Source: Odiellus spinosus (taxonomy: Eukaryota; Arthropoda; Arachnida; Opiliones; Phalangiidae). From it: a stretch of DNA of 64,000 bases. This document shows, in pieces, positions 11,900-25,269 of the stretch. Position numbers and translations under genes: made by a program. The stretch is taken from contig OY987225.1 in assembly GCA_963920705.1 (NCBI GenBank), forward strand, positions 31,714,458 to 31,778,457, in the 5' to 3' direction. The notes beneath the pieces were generated by a model, which was not told the DNA's origin, searched no databases, and saw nothing but the letters and a program-made list of their open reading frames with translations. The first letter of the stretch is position 1. Every line of letters starts with the position of its first letter.

Positions 11900-14457
11900 T
11901 AAAAAGCCAATCTGATTTTCAATTAAATTTCAAATCATACGTGTGCGTTAGGCATTACGAAATCGTATATCTTTGCGCGTGTTGAAAACTGAAACTCATT
12001 CTGATTAACAGCGTATTCGAGTTACACGAATCAATACATACAAAGCTAGAATTAAAGGATATATAGGTAAAGATAGATTCTCCTTTAATTTTCCCTTGGC
12101 CAGATTTCCTTTTCATTAACTAGAGTAAAACGAACGAATTGTCGAGTAATAAACCGGATGAGAGAAGAGAGGAAACTGCGGCTAAAATCCTCGCTATAAA
12201 TTTGGGTCTATAGATAGTCAAATTGAGTTGTCAGTACACGCGAAGCCTGTTTTCTTATTATCTCTAAGAAAATTAATTACGAAGTCGGAACCTAAATAGA
12301 TTTGCGCGTACTGACAACAAGAATTGACCGTGACTATATACAGTCCATTAATTCAAGTTCTATAAAACAGTAGCTAGTAAAGATAGATACGGTATTTTAT
12401 CTTCGAAGTTATATTTGCGCCATTCTCTATTCCTCCGCGTATTTCTCCTTCCCCCAACATACTTTCGCTATCTTCTCGAAGTTGAATAAACTAATTTATA
12501 TACAATTTATTTCAATCTTAAAAAAAGGTGCTAGTTCCTGTTGAAAAACCTGTTCTTTACGGAAACTTAGGTTTCTTCCAAGAATGTTACCCAGTATAGT
12601 AGGCAACGAAATAGCCAGAAGGATTTACCCCGAGAGAGAATGCCTAGATTTTCGACAGAAGAAACCTTGCGGATTAGTTCCGTGGCCAAAAGGATTAAGA
12701 AGCTGAATGGTTAAGATATCTATACGTATATTGTACAGTGTAGTTCATACCAAAGTAAAACTGCAATGAATTATAATAAACTTTGAGAAATCGCGCTTAA
12801 AGATAAAGTATCACGTGATTTCGAACACGTTATTTAATTTAAATTAGGAAGAATAGAACTTTTTTAACAGATACAAATTGAATATCAAAACTGTTTGCCG
12901 TTAGAGGACGTTTATGAACGCCTGCAGGTTTTATTATTCATCTTTATCTATTAAGTTAAAAGTAATAGTTTGGGAAATACATCAAGGATCATGAAAATGT
13001 AAGTTATTCTACAGATTTCGTAATAATTACACCTTTCTAATTTAAAATTTATCTATTTAATGATGTCATTGCATTGCCATTTACCGAAAATCAGAACTGG
13101 GAGGTTAATTTTCGATTTCTTTTTAATTTAAGCCTATAATGATGATAAAAATCCAGCAATTAATTTTTCCGTTCTGTCTAACATATTCGTGACGTCATAC
13201 GATTATAGAATTATTCTAAATTTCTAATCACCTTATCAATTAATTTTGAGAGAAAGTAAAGAACACGTTTCCTCGTACAAATTAAAAATCATATCGCGAT
13301 ACTAACCCTTTAAGGAATGAGAAAGTTTATTTAAAACTATATTTTCTACAAAATCCTGAAGCGATTTTTGGTCGTGGGTCGATCTTTCTAAAACGTTTGA
13401 AGTTTTCTAATTAAATGTGATTTAGAACTTTGGTAAAATTAAAATCTGAAAGTTTCTCTTTAAGCTAAGAAAATGCGTATAAGTTGGGATTAACTGAATT
13501 CTAAGAACGAGACTTAAATTAAAATCAGTCTTAGTTTTCAATTCTGATGAAGATAGGTTTGCCTTCATCCTTGTAAGGTATCAGATATAGTTCATAACTT
13601 TCTATGAATTGAAAACTTCCAACAGATAGACAAAATGGATTTAAAGCTAAATCTAAGTAAATCTAGAGTTTCGCGACATTAAGTTACGACGTTTTGCCAG
13701 TAATGGTAAGATATAGATTAACATCGGTGGAAATAATTCGAAACATCTATAAATTCAGAATCATTCCTAGTTTTCAATAGAGGAATTACACAATCCAGTC
13801 TATCTCTACGACTTATTTGTTACATTCAATCGGGGAGTCTAAGTTCTAATGAGATACAAACTCAGGCATGGAGATCTTTACCTATATATATAGAGGTCGC
13901 TGTTATCGAGTTCCGTGTTTCACTCCGATATATAAATCATGGAATACACGCGTATTCGAGATGAAATTATTAATAGAGTAAAAGGCTGGGAAGGATTATA
14001 AAGTATATATATTATAATAAACCGAGTGAATCCTTTGATCTTCGTTAAATGTGATAAAGCGAATAGATAAACTAAGATTTTCAGACACATCGTAGGATCT
14101 TACAATAAAGTGCGTGGAACATATAGAGACACACTATATTAATAATATCAAAGAGGCAATTTCAAGAATATTAATTAAAGTGAGGATGAATTGAAATATC
14201 AAGTGATTTTTATCGATTTCATTATTAATAAAAAATAAAGAGTTGTTTGAGTAATAAAACATTGAGGAAAATGTCCCTGAATTGTGCAGTGAAACTTTGT
14301 TGTTACGAGAGTTTCAATGCGCAACGGGTTTTTATTTTATCGTCTGATCTGTTCACACTAAGCACTGTTTTGAATGTACAAATTGATATTCGAAGCAAAT
14401 AATTTCAATTTATGACTAATTATCTCTAAAAGCTAAACCCGCACACTTTGGAAATTC
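11900..14457. other. AT-rich spacer with one possible foldback
   Basis: A weak inverted repeat (GTTGTCAGTACACGC near 12219 against GCGCGTACTGACAAC near 12304) may be an old TA-flanked element of about 140 bp. No coding pattern recognised in the rest. Confidence 0.4.
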
Positions 14458-14793
14458 AGCTGCGTTCATACTAGGCCTTGGAATCGATTTAAAGCCTTTC
14501 AAAACATGTAAACGGGAAAACGTCTTTTCTCGAATAGATTTGATTCGATTTCTCGAAACTGCTTCGGGAAACAGTTCCATACCGACTTGGTGTTAACAAC
14601 AGATAGATGAAGCTACAACAAATCGATTTATAAAGATACTACGTGAACACGTCACGCTTAAAACGATTCCTGGCTGGCGATTTGAATATCGGTTTGATTT
14701 TACCGTTTCAAATCGATTAAGAAATTCCGTATCTTTTGACCTTTCCAAAAAGGTTAAAAAGAGTTTCAAAAATCTCTAGTGTGAACTCGTCTT
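14458..14793 (+). mobile_element. Family B MITE, copy 2
   Basis: Starts AGCTGCGTTCATACTAGG and ends CTAGTGTGAACTCGTCTT. It shares the ATCGATTT-rich interior with the other family B copies. The end distal to the conserved core matches the outer part of copy 1 (GTGAACTCG), defining the longer 300-336 bp form of the family. Confidence 0.8.
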
Positions 14794-17700
14794 ATATGAA
14801 TTGTAAAATTCTAGCGATTTACAAAAATTCAATTGTCCCAAATTACCCTTTAGGTTCAAATAACCTCGAAATGACCTTTAAGCTCCCCTAAAAATCTCCC
14901 GACTTCTCTATACACCCATAAAAATAAAATAATCCAATAAAACTGGTTTGAACGTAAAAATTTCAAGGCTTATCGCGACTTTCCAACTATATATCCACGC
15001 CACTAACATAGACTTCAAAAACTAGTAAAAAAAAAGAGGTTTATGTACTAGCTAACACATCTAGGTATATACAACCTTCGTACCAATCTCGATAACCACT
15101 TTTTTTTTTAAAAAAAAAGTTAATTTTTAAAAACGATGATCTCTCTCGAATCTTTATAGATGAAATGCCCAATCCAAACAGGGGTATATTATCGTAGCCG
15201 CAGTAACCATTCGATTTTTAGTACGTTTTAAGAAAAGATAGGGATACGACATCCCATAGTAATTTACGTTTAGTTTAAACACGCTTGAAGGTGAATTGAT
15301 GCCATGACTATATTTACACCAAGAATCGAAAAAGAACAGAAAAAAAAAAAAAAGGTTCCCAACTCCCTCCCTTTTTGGTGGCTTGGCCTATTATATAAAA
15401 AAAAACGCCATGGTTCTATCTATCGGCGAATATTTCTCCATCGCTTTTGTCACGGGCCATTGACCATTCGGAATGGGGATCCAGATCGATTCAACTTTTA
15501 AAACTGAATAGAGTTTGAAGGCACTAGGGTTTATGGAACCTTAAAAATTGAGCCAATTTTTACGTTTTTCTAACATTTTTTCTATTAAAATTTATTCACT
15601 GGACAGAATACGAAGATCGTTCACGAGGATATTTGGAATAAAAAGGATGGATAACTAGTAAGAATTTCAACTCAATGGTATATCTAAGCTATGACATTTA
15701 CAGACACGAAGGTAAGAATATACCTTAATACGTGGTATTAAATAAAGATGAAATAAACTATAAAAATGGTAAATTTCTAACTTAGTCTTAAGGGGAGAAT
15801 GAAAAGGAAACATGATTTGGTTAGTTAAAGTTTTATATATCCTATTAGTTAATTAGTCTAAAAAATAGTTGATATTTAAAAATCTATTTTCGATCTATTA
15901 TTCAATAAGAACGCGTAAAAGAGATAACAAAATTTAATATTATTAACCAAAGTTAAATGAGTTAAAAATCTAACCTAACCTTCCTTAAGCCAGTTCGATC
16001 ATTTGGGGAAACACGTATCAATCATTTGGGGAAACACGTTTCGATCATTTGAAAATCGATCAATTGCGAACAACCCGATAAGGCTTATTTATCGTTTTGC
16101 TCACTCCTGAATTCGTGCCCTGACAAGACGCTAGTTTTGCTTTGGTGTTATTAACTGTCAGCATCGTGTAAAAATATTCTCTAGTTATATTATAAAGTAT
16201 GTTAATTATTTCATTTCCAATAATCCAAGTTAATTAAATTTACGCTTATTTCCGTTTATCTCGTCACAAAGTTCAACATTCCACCAACAAAATTAATTAT
16301 TTAAAGGTCAAGGACACCTTAAAAATTAGGAAATCACGAAACCGGGAAGAATAAAACTTCGTTTTTCACCTTCCCTTCAAGCCCCTTTCACTCCCTTCTT
16401 TATAAGCGTCAACACTATTCGGGCTATTTTCATGAACAAAATTTTTCGCGCCGTGTTCTCAAACGCCCTTTACGGAAACGTAGAATATCTTCGATAGAAA
16501 AGCGCGTGTGCTGCCTATATAGTTTCACTTTCAGTTTGAGATTGAAGCGGATACGAAGCTATTTACAATCTTAAGTCTACCTAATATCTTACGGGGAAGA
16601 AGAATCGGTCTAGTTTCGTACGCGCTCAACTCTAAATGTGATTGGGTGTTAAAGAATATAAAGAGAAATATATCAAGGCGGCTACTTTTCCTATGCTAAT
16701 GACCCGAACCGAAAATGCCACCGAGTTCCTTCCATAATCCGGAGGAGAGAGTGAGAGTGAGAGGGGAGAATAAATAGTACAAGGAAAGAAGGGAGTTTAG
16801 ACTTGAGAAAGACTTCTAAGGAACAAAAAAAAAAAAAAAATTATGGTTTGGAAAAACCAAGCTACGAAACTGAGGCGAGAAAAGATGCTTCGTATATTTG
16901 GAATTACGAATATCAGAAGTTAATACACCACACCTTTAATTGCGTATTTTTGATTAGCCAAAATTTTGACGAAAAAAAATACACGACCAAAAATTTAATG
17001 TCTATAAAAATGGGGTTTCTAGAAATATTTTGTTTTCATGATTTGTTAAATATTAATTAAATTAGTTCATTAAACAATCACGCTCCAATTCTCTAAATCT
17101 GATTGCGTTTGTTATTTCATAATTTTGTAATTAAATATGCAAATTATTAATTATAATATAATACCCAAACTACATTACAAAATTTTATTTATGCTGATTT
17201 ATAATATTAATTATAATAATAAATATAATTATATATTCAATTAAAAATTTATCGCGTAAAAAAATAAATAAAAAAGCTACCATTCAGGGGCAAACAATCG
17301 CGTGTATTTTCAATAGGCCCCTGTAGAAGTGTTCTCCCATTCGAGCATCAATGCTTAAAAAGAAGATGCCATTCAGGATGTAAAAATTATATATTTTTTT
17401 TTTGGGAACTAAATGCGAACGCAACCCATATAATATTGAAAATTTCAGACAATTTATGGATTTAATTAATATTTGTCGACATCGCGTCTCTTAAACTAGC
17501 TCGAGGGTGAGATGGGGGTGGTCTTTGTATGGATTCCTAGGATTAAATAAAGACTGCGAGAGAATTTGGCTTCTTCTACACGGGCCCAATCAAAAGAGAT
17601 TGAAAGCTCCAGTTTGAAGGCTTAAACCAAGTATCATTTAAACTTGTTAAAGTAACCTTTTACTTAGTTTAGGCCTTGAAAATATTTTCCGACGACGGTA

Positions 17701-18361
17701 GTTAATTTTACTCGATAAGCGCGGGTTCAAAAGGTTAAATTAATTTTGTTGACCCCGTGTGTTAATGTTTCCGAGGATTATAACGAATTTTAGTCCTATA
17801 GGCAATTAAATGAAAAGGGGAGGAGGAAAAAATCGTGTCAATAAAAGTGTATGATATTTTTATTCCTTCCGTTAATACTATTGCTTCTAAAGCGGTGGAC
17901 AATCTCACCCATGTTTACCGAATTAGAAAATTCTGGTTTAGGATTTGAGGATGAAAATGGAAATGTATCCGTCAGTCTTAAATCAAAGGATTCAGTTTTT
18001 GAAAGCAAGCCATTCAAAATCGTATAAAATCCTTTATTAAACTTTCAATATATTCGTATATTGTTTTACCATGGATAAAATTATCTTGGAGACGAAATTT
18101 CTCTTAAATGTATTTCCGGTTCCGTTTAAATTAATAATCGAGAGTATGGAACCATAGTTAATAGTAAAATTAATATAATGTCTATGATGAAACTTTGTTT
18201 TTTTTATCTCTAACATAAAAAAGCACCAAAATTAACTTCATAAATGCAAAATTAAAATTCGTTAAAATTTAAATGGCGTAAATTATTATTTGCATTGATT
18301 TTAATAGAAGAATTACACATAAAGGTTTTATTTTAAAATTATTATAGCAGGTTTGAGATAT
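14794..18361. other. AT-rich spacer
   Basis: Contains a two-unit 23-bp direct repeat around ATCATTTGGGGAAACACG (16008-16055), an A run at 16828-16841 and an 85-codon open frame (16803-17060) with no ATG start and no domain. No gene supported. Confidence 0.4.
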
Positions 18362-18824
18362 TATTATTAATTCAAAGGATACACTGCACTTCCAAATGCT
18401 AAATATATTTATTTAGAGACAACGTTTCAAATTAATCTCTTCATCTTCAGGTCATATAAGCCGCGTTCATACTAGGCCTTGGAATCGATTTAAAAACGTT
18501 TCAAAACATTTCGCTTTAGTCGTGTGAACGGGAATCGATTTAATTCGATTTCTCGAAACTGCTTCGGGAACCAGTTTCGTACCGATTCGGTTTCAACAAT
18601 CGATAGATGAAGTTAACAATAAATCGATTTATAAAGATAATGACGCTTAAAAAGATTCCTGTCGATTAGAATATCAGTTTGATTTTACCGTTTCAAATCG
18701 ATTTAGAAATGCTAGTGTGACCGTAGCTATAGTTTTGATTGCTTTGAAACACAGTCTTTAAATAAATATATTTAGCATTTGTAAGTGCAGCGCGTCTTTG
18801 TGAATTAATTAATAATTAAAGTTT
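18362..18824. mobile_element. Foldback element split by a family B MITE
   Basis: Arms at about 18375-18440 (CTGCACTTCCAAATGC...) and 18738-18815 (GCATTTGTAAGTGCAG...) are inverted repeats more than 50 bp long. Between them sits a complete family B element, so the older foldback was hit near its centre. Outer edges are approximate. Confidence 0.7.
18459..18728 (+). mobile_element. Family B MITE, copy 3 (nested)
   Basis: 270 bp, AGCCGCGTTCATACTAG at the left and GCTAGTGTGACCGTAGCT at the right, flanked by ata on both sides (possible 3-bp duplication). Inserted in the foldback element at 18362-18824. Confidence 0.83.
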
Positions 18825-19576
18825 GTTTTAAGTTTTCGAAGAAGTAACTCTTTATCAAGAAGAACACGTGGTTCGTTTTGAAAATTTTCAACAGCTAAAT
18901 TTCCCACCGTATACCTAATCTTCAATTATATTTTTTAATCCTTTTACCCCATTATTATTATTTATCAAAATTTTAATCAATTTCGTCTCCAATTTTAAAT
19001 CCTCCTAGTCTCATTTTCGCGGAAACCAATCGCGTGCTTGTATAGTTTGAATTTAGAATAGAAAATGTAATAAATTAAGCGAGAAGCGAAAATTCCGGTA
19101 AACAAACTCGGAAAAGGGAAGGAGTTAGATTCAGTATTCATGCACGGTCGAGCCAAAGAGATAAATTAATGAAATTTCATCCGGACTCTTATTATAAGTT
19201 GGCTTTATACCGTAATGTATAGTTTGTTTATTCAAATTGGAGGTATTTGCTTCGATACTAAGGTAAGGATTAACGATGTCCTCAAATAATATAATATAAA
19301 TTTTGGACTTTCTTGAAAATTATTTTTTTTTTTTTTTGCGCCAGTTCAAAGATTTCGAGTGAAGTTATAGATAATTAAAAGGGGTTTACGTACGGCCATG
19401 TACTTTACCAATGGTAAATTTAAATGCTTTGATGTTTCAGCTTTATATAAGAGGCGGATTATTATAATAGATCGTTGTTGAAGATGTGACAAGGATGAAA
19501 CAACATACCGTAGATTTGGAGACTGAGTAATGTAACTTAAATTCGGATTTGAATCTGTACTAGAGTAATTATTTAA

Positions 19577-19953
19577 AGGGAAACTTGGAGCTAAAAATGG
19601 AAGAGCTTTTTCAATTTATTTTCGGATTTTCACAATTTTTAGACACATTTTTGGTGTTTAATTTCTAAAGTTTGGTAAAGTTTCAAAGTAATTATAAATT
19701 CGGGCCAATCATATTATTTCAGCCTTGTAACGTTCTAACGTTTTTTGCCAAAGACCTTGGGAGTCAAACGTAGGCCTATTCTTTTAATGTTAACACATTA
19801 CAAGCACTGTTGAAGGCTGAAATAATATGATTGGTTCGAATTTATATTTACTTAAAATTTAACCAAACTTTAGAAATTAATTTAAACCACAAAAACGTTT
19901 CTAAAAAATCTGAAAATGAAAATAAATTAAAAAACTAAGGTCCCAGTTTCCCT
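19577..19953. mobile_element. Long TTAA-flanked foldback element (AGGGAAACT ends)
   Basis: 377 bp bordered by TTAA (19573-19576 and 19954-19957). The two halves are inverted copies of each other over most of the length, sharing AATCATATTATTTCAGCC and its complement and TTTGGTAAA. A half-length relative lies at 29429-29612, downstream of the IR gene. Confidence 0.82.
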
Positions 19954-20552
19954 TTAAACTAATCTAAATTAACAATGGACACCTATATTAAAGTCAAGGA
20001 TTTTTTACGAACTCCAAATGGAAACTGAATATCATTATGAGAAAGTTAACATATTTTCTATCGAAAATAATTTCAATAGAATAGTAATATACCTATTTGA
20101 TCAGTAATTTCCATATAATATATATTTCTCATGATAAATTTTGTTCCCTAATCCCCTATCGTATATTTTATCCTTAATGTTTTCCCATATTTTATCCCTA
20201 ATTAATTTTCCGAAACGTTAACGCGGTATGATAATCTGTCTCGATGCTATATGTCTACAAAATATATATATATACTATATAATACAGTATAAAATTCCCC
20301 GGGGTTTCTCGTACAGACTTCGAGACACTATAAAGATGTGGTCGATATTCCTATAGGAGGAAGATTTCTTCCCCATAGTCCCTTCGCTTATATTCTTTAC
20401 CGCGATCCCGAGGAATTTTAGGAAGGGGAACTCTTGTTTATCCAGGTGTTGTTGGCTCGGTCAGAATGGCTGTTTGAAAACCCGGCCAATTGAGAAAGAC
20501 TAAGAGAGAGGATGGGAGTCATGATCAGTTTAAGTCTTGAGTGAGTTCTATA

Positions 20553-20962
20553 CAGGGTGGTTCAGATCAAAACAACTCAATAGCTTCTATGGAGGAATAA
20601 AACATAGATATATGAAAAATTAACTAGATCTACAAGTTTTTTCCCTGCCTTTGACTGTACAAATTTCACGCGCCAGAGGGGATGTGAAATTTGTACAGTC
20701 AAAGGCGATCATTAGCGCGTGAAAATATTTTCTATTCCTGCCATTTTTGACGCGTGACTTAGGCAGGGTTGTGGATCTAGTTCATTTTTATATAGCTATG
20801 GAATAAAATTAACATTGAACACGTGCGTCTGGCGCGTGTTAAATTTATTCGTTTCCTTCAAAATAGAGCGCGAGACTTTTGAAAAAAATTCAATTAGCAC
20901 GCGCTCAATGTTAATTTTATCCATCCATAAAAGCTACTGAGTTTTTGATCTGAACCACCCTG
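20553..20962. mobile_element. Mariner-type TA-flanked MITE (CAGGGTGGTTCAGATC ends)
   Basis: 410 bp between TA dinucleotides (20551-20552 and 20963-20964). Terminal repeats CAGGGTGGTTCAGATCAAAA, near-perfect. TA targets with CAGGGTG ends are typical of mariner-like elements. Inside are two further inverted repeats, one built on TGTACAGTCAAAGG (20640-20705), the other on AAAATTAACATTGA.., so it looks composite. No transposase. Confidence 0.85.
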
Positions 20963-21097
20963 TACTTAACCCTCCAGGAAAGAGGAAGAGGATGCCTTGC
21001 AACTTTAGACTCATTATAATAGCGGAAACTGAAACAGAGAGAGATCATAAGAAGCGAACCAGACCCACTAAATACGCTTTTCCAAAGTTAGATTCAC

Positions 21098-21251
21098 CTT
21101 TATCTATGAATCCAGCTAAGCCTATTTTGATGGTAAGTTTTAAATTTATTTATAGTTTAATATTTGTTTTTAATTTTTTTCCCTGTTGGATTAGGCCTAT
21201 TTAAACGATAAGGAATCGATAAAAAAGCTTTTTAAAGCTTTCATTCTCCCT
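21098..21251. mobile_element. Family C right arm, truncated
   Basis: Matches the right arm of 815-1504 from ATGAATCCAGCTAAGCC to TTCATTCTCCCT, followed by TTAA (21252-21255). No left end was found. Confidence 0.7.
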
Positions 21252-21254
21252 TTA

Positions 21255-21701
21255 AGGGAAAGAAAGTTATCTGCCTTTGTACGTGCAGTAAACTCAAACT
21301 TTGTATTCTTTAGACTATACAGCGAAGCGTGGTCGTAAGAGAACTAGGCCTTCTACGCCTCCTTTAAACCGCTCTTGAAATTGTTTTCCTAATAGATTTG
21401 AGAGAGCGAGCGAGCGAGCAAGAGACGCTCTATAGTTTTAAAAAGGCTGAGCACGATTTGACCCGGTCTAAACTGTACTAGGCTATCCTATCATATAGAG
21501 CGGTTTAAAACGATCCTAAGGACGATGGCCGCCCAATTTTATATAAAATTGTTTTATTTTATATTGGACCCGGGGCCACGGAACGTTTAAGAGAGTAGAA
21601 AAATATCTCGTTCCCGGTCATTTGGTTATTATATTACCAAAACTTTAGATTTTTACGACGAAGGTAGATATTTAGACGAAGTAATGAACCTTGTTATATT
21701 A
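21255..21701. other. Spacer with GAGC microsatellite
   Basis: Contains a short GAGCGAGCGAGC run near 21403-21420. No gene recognised. Confidence 0.4.
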
Positions 21702-21987
21702 CCTACGGTCACGTGACACTAGCATACTTTAATCGATTTGAAAAGGTAAAATCAAACCGATATTCAAATCGCCAGGAATCGTTTTAAGCGTCATATAATC
21801 GCGCGTTATCGATTTATAGCAGCTTCCATCTATCGGTTGTTGAAGCCGAATCGGTATGAAACTGGTTCTCGAAGCAGTTTCGAGAAATCGAATCAAATCG
21901 ATTCGAGAAAAGATGGTTTCTTGTTCACGCGACTCTAGCGAAACGTTTTGAAACGGTTTAAATCGATTCCAAGGCCTATGAACGCGA
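21702..21987 (-). mobile_element. Family B MITE, copy 4
   Basis: Begins CCTACGGTCACGTGACACTAGC (slightly expanded relative to other copies) and ends CCTATGAACGCG. The core is the shared ATCGATTT-rich interior. It abuts a partial copy at 22003 through a TAT-rich junction. Confidence 0.78.
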
Positions 21988-22002
21988 TTATTATTATTAT
22001 TA

Positions 22003-22142
22003 TAAATCGATTTATCGTAGCTTCGTTGAAACCGAATCGGTTTGAAACTGGTTCCCGAAGCAGTTTCGAGAAAAATAATTAAATCGATTCCTGTTCACAC
22101 GACAGTTTAAATCGATTCAAAGGCCTAGTATGAACTCGGCTT
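22003..22142 (-). mobile_element. Family B MITE, partial copy 5
   Basis: Only the half from ATAAATCGATTTATCGTAGC to CTAGTATGAACTCGGCT is present. It is adjacent to and in the same orientation as copy 4, so it may reflect a partial tandem duplication rather than a separate insertion. Confidence 0.72.
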
Positions 22143-24624
22143 CTAGAGATAGTTCGGTTTCGTATGGAATATTTGAAAAACACTAAAATACAACAGATTG
22201 GAAAATTTCTATTACGATCTCGTTAGAATTACGTTAGCATCGACTATAACTTTCACTATTAGATTAACGTGACAGGGGCGACACTGTTTTTGCGTAAATA
22301 GTTCCAACCCATATCGTGTTAACGTGAGCATTTTATTTAAGGGGTGCAAACATTTTGGTCGATCGAGCAACACCAAATGTTTAGCTTTTGAAATGGTTGA
22401 GTTGGCGCTTCTCGCGCTATAATTACGTAATATTGTAGTTAAGTCAGTGAGAGGACTAAATGCACGTGCAGAGCGACAGCCTTATAGACGCTACACGAGA
22501 GGTGACAACTGACACGAGGCGAGCTTTGTAATTGGTGAGTGATTTATGACTCGTTCGAAGCGCGAGAGACTCAACGCGTTTAATCACGAGAAGCCCAAGA
22601 GCGAGAGAGCGCCTAACTGGAGTATGTATATATTTGTATATATCCCACGTGACCCGTTCTATCAATTATATACTCAAACCTGCCACTTTATAGGGAGAAA
22701 ATTCTTCCCATATAGAAAGGGGGGTCTCCAAAACTTCGATTTATAATTAATTGAAAATAAAATAGAGTAGGAAAATTCAGTTTCTGATAATCAAAACTTT
22801 GGTAACAAGGTTTCCATTTTCATAATTCACGAAAACGCTTCAAAATTATGTTTAAATTATACTTTGTCAACTTCATCTTTGAATTGTAAAGATTATTCTA
22901 GTTTAATTAATGTAAATAGGTTTAATTTTAAGCCTAACTTTTACGTTAAAAATATCCCTCTATTTTTTTTTTTTTTTTTTGGATTATTAATCATTGAAAT
23001 AAGCCTAATTTACCTTGATTTTGTTACGTTTAACCTAGAATTCATATATTTAAATATAGTTTCCTAGCCCAAGGAAGAGCTCCACTCCTCAATGCGTAAA
23101 AAACGCAATATCTATCTTATTGGCTCTCTGAATTGACGTTGCTGACGTGAGTGGAGAAAAAACAATTTGGTTGTCCTGGTTACGACAAAATGTTTTACGA
23201 AAACTACTTAATTTTTCCTTTAACTATTCCAAAATATTATTTAAAGTATTTATCGTTTAAATTTAAATTCGGTTTACATTTTCCCCAGAAACCTGGAGAG
23301 TTTGGAAATACGTGTTTATGTAGCAAATTTTGATCTATCAATATAGAAATTTCTAACAAAATGGGTGCTTGAAAATGGAAACCATAATAAATACATAAAA
23401 ATATAAAAATTTACTCCAAAAAAGTAAAAGAAAAATAAATAATCTAAAAAAAGTCGTATTTTTAAAGAAATGGAACGTATTTATACTCGATCGTAGGGTA
23501 ATGACAGCTCCTTGCCTTTAACTGTATTAACTTCGATAGGAAAATATCACGGTGTATCAAGTTCCTATAAATTACACTTTCAATAGAATCACGTGTTGGT
23601 TATTTTTAAATTCGAATTTGATATAGTTCGGGAAACCCAACTAAAATATTTTTTATATTTTTTTTTATATCCATATTTTTGCTATATATGAATACAAACA
23701 TCCAATTTTTAAGAAATGAAAGAGATTCGGACGAATGACGAAACAGAATAAGGCGTAATTTAGCCACAGAGTCCCTAAAAATAACTGGGCAGAAAATTGA
23801 AAACTTCTACTCTATACGGTTTTCCCGGAATTTTAAGGCGTTTTATTTTTTTCGAAAAGGGACGAAACGAAAATGTATTTTTTTTTATTATTTTTTTTTT
23901 TTTTTTTTTTTTTGTAATAAAAGTACGTGCAAAAATGAGAAAAAAAAATGTATATATTAGAAATATATTATGAGTTTAAATCCTAAAAAAGGCTTAACAG
24001 GTCTAATTTGCAAATACCCTATAAAAATTGAGAGCTTTAAAATAAGAATAATTATTATAAAATCGGGTCATCGAAATTTTAATCGAGGTTGAATAAAATA
24101 TAAGGTTGTTCCTCAAAAAATATTAACTACTTTGAATAGAAATTAATGACAAATATCATTAAAAATTTAAGATAAGTCAAAACAAAAGCTAGTTAACGAA
24201 TAGAGCATGTGTAGGTTTGTTAAAGGGATAATAAAGAAAACAAAGAATTGTCTCCATAGTTTGAATCTTCCTGACATATTTAACCCTAAGTTGGTTCCAT
24301 TTTGCTTTAACGAAAAATATAAATTTATTAATGATTAATTAATAAGAACATAATCGTAGCTAAGCCTTGGTTACGTATATAATTTATCCTTTACCAAAAT
24401 TGTGCTCCATGCCGCGTCTATTTATCTACTATTCTTCCATATCTGCATGAAGTTTAGAATTTTTTTTCTAAAGATAAAGGTATAGGTGTGCTTTTTCCCG
24501 ATGAGTCAGACACACCCGAGTTCACCGAGTTCAACTTTGACAGTGGATTGAATTCGAACTCTTACGAACTCTAAGTTCAGCTTTGATAGCGCAAAGAGTT
24601 CTAAAATTGTGCCCCTCGTTTTTT
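22143..24624. other. AT-rich spacer with T runs
   Basis: Contains T runs at 22963-22980 and 23891-23913 and several short frames without domains. No bounded element found. Confidence 0.4.
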
Positions 24625-24630
24625 CCTTTG

Positions 24631-24798
24631 ATAGAGATCGGGGTTTGGACAAAATAATCCACAACTATCAGTTAATCATAAAAAATTAATCGGAAAATTA
24701 TTCACGATTACATTGGGTTTACAATAGACTTTTCTCGAAAAATTTTAAGTTATGAATAAAGATAATCAGAAATTTCTTGTCCAAACCCCGATCTCTAT
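24631..24798. mobile_element. 168-bp inverted-repeat element with 6-bp TSD, upstream of the IR gene
   Basis: Ends ATAGAGATCGGGGTTTGG and its complement; flanked by cctttg at 24625-24630 and 24799-24804. Terminal repeats are about 22 bp. A single copy in the window. It lies about 440 bp upstream of the modelled IR start. Confidence 0.8.
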
Positions 24799-25236
24799 CC
24801 TTTGAACATTATTTTCTGTATTCCTTGAAAAGTTTTCTATACATTAAAATAAAAAATGACGTGTTGCTACCACTTTAACGAAATCATGAATTATTTTTGA
24901 TACGTGCTCTCGTTAAGATATCATTTATGATGATCGATTTTAAGTAGTATACTTAAACTACCTACCTTCATGCAGACTAAGTACTATACTTAACAATATT
25001 TATTATAGATTTCATATTGTTCTAACAAAAAAGCCATTGTTAATGGTGAAAAAAGTTGACGTGTGTTACTTGAAACACCTGTTAGAATAAAATATCATTT
25101 CAGTCTAATGTCACTCAATTAAGCTATATTTATATATACGTATAACCATTAATATATCTTTATAAGTGGATTACAGAAAGTACAAACCAAATTCAACTCT
25201 TTAAAAGCTGACGATAACAAATTCAAGAGCTCAAAA

Positions 25237-25269
25237 ATGACGGAAGAAGTTCATATTTTGGCAGCAAAG
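25237..25269 (+). CDS. IR exon 1 (start exon as modelled)
   Basis: Encodes MTEEVHILAAK, which leads straight into the first beta strand of S1, and ends at donor gtaaag with codon phase 0. The reading frame is open for 20 further codons upstream to an acceptor (ttacag, ending 25176). The exon may therefore start at 25177 and the ATG be internal. The start choice is uncertain; the 3' edge is good. Confidence 0.65.
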
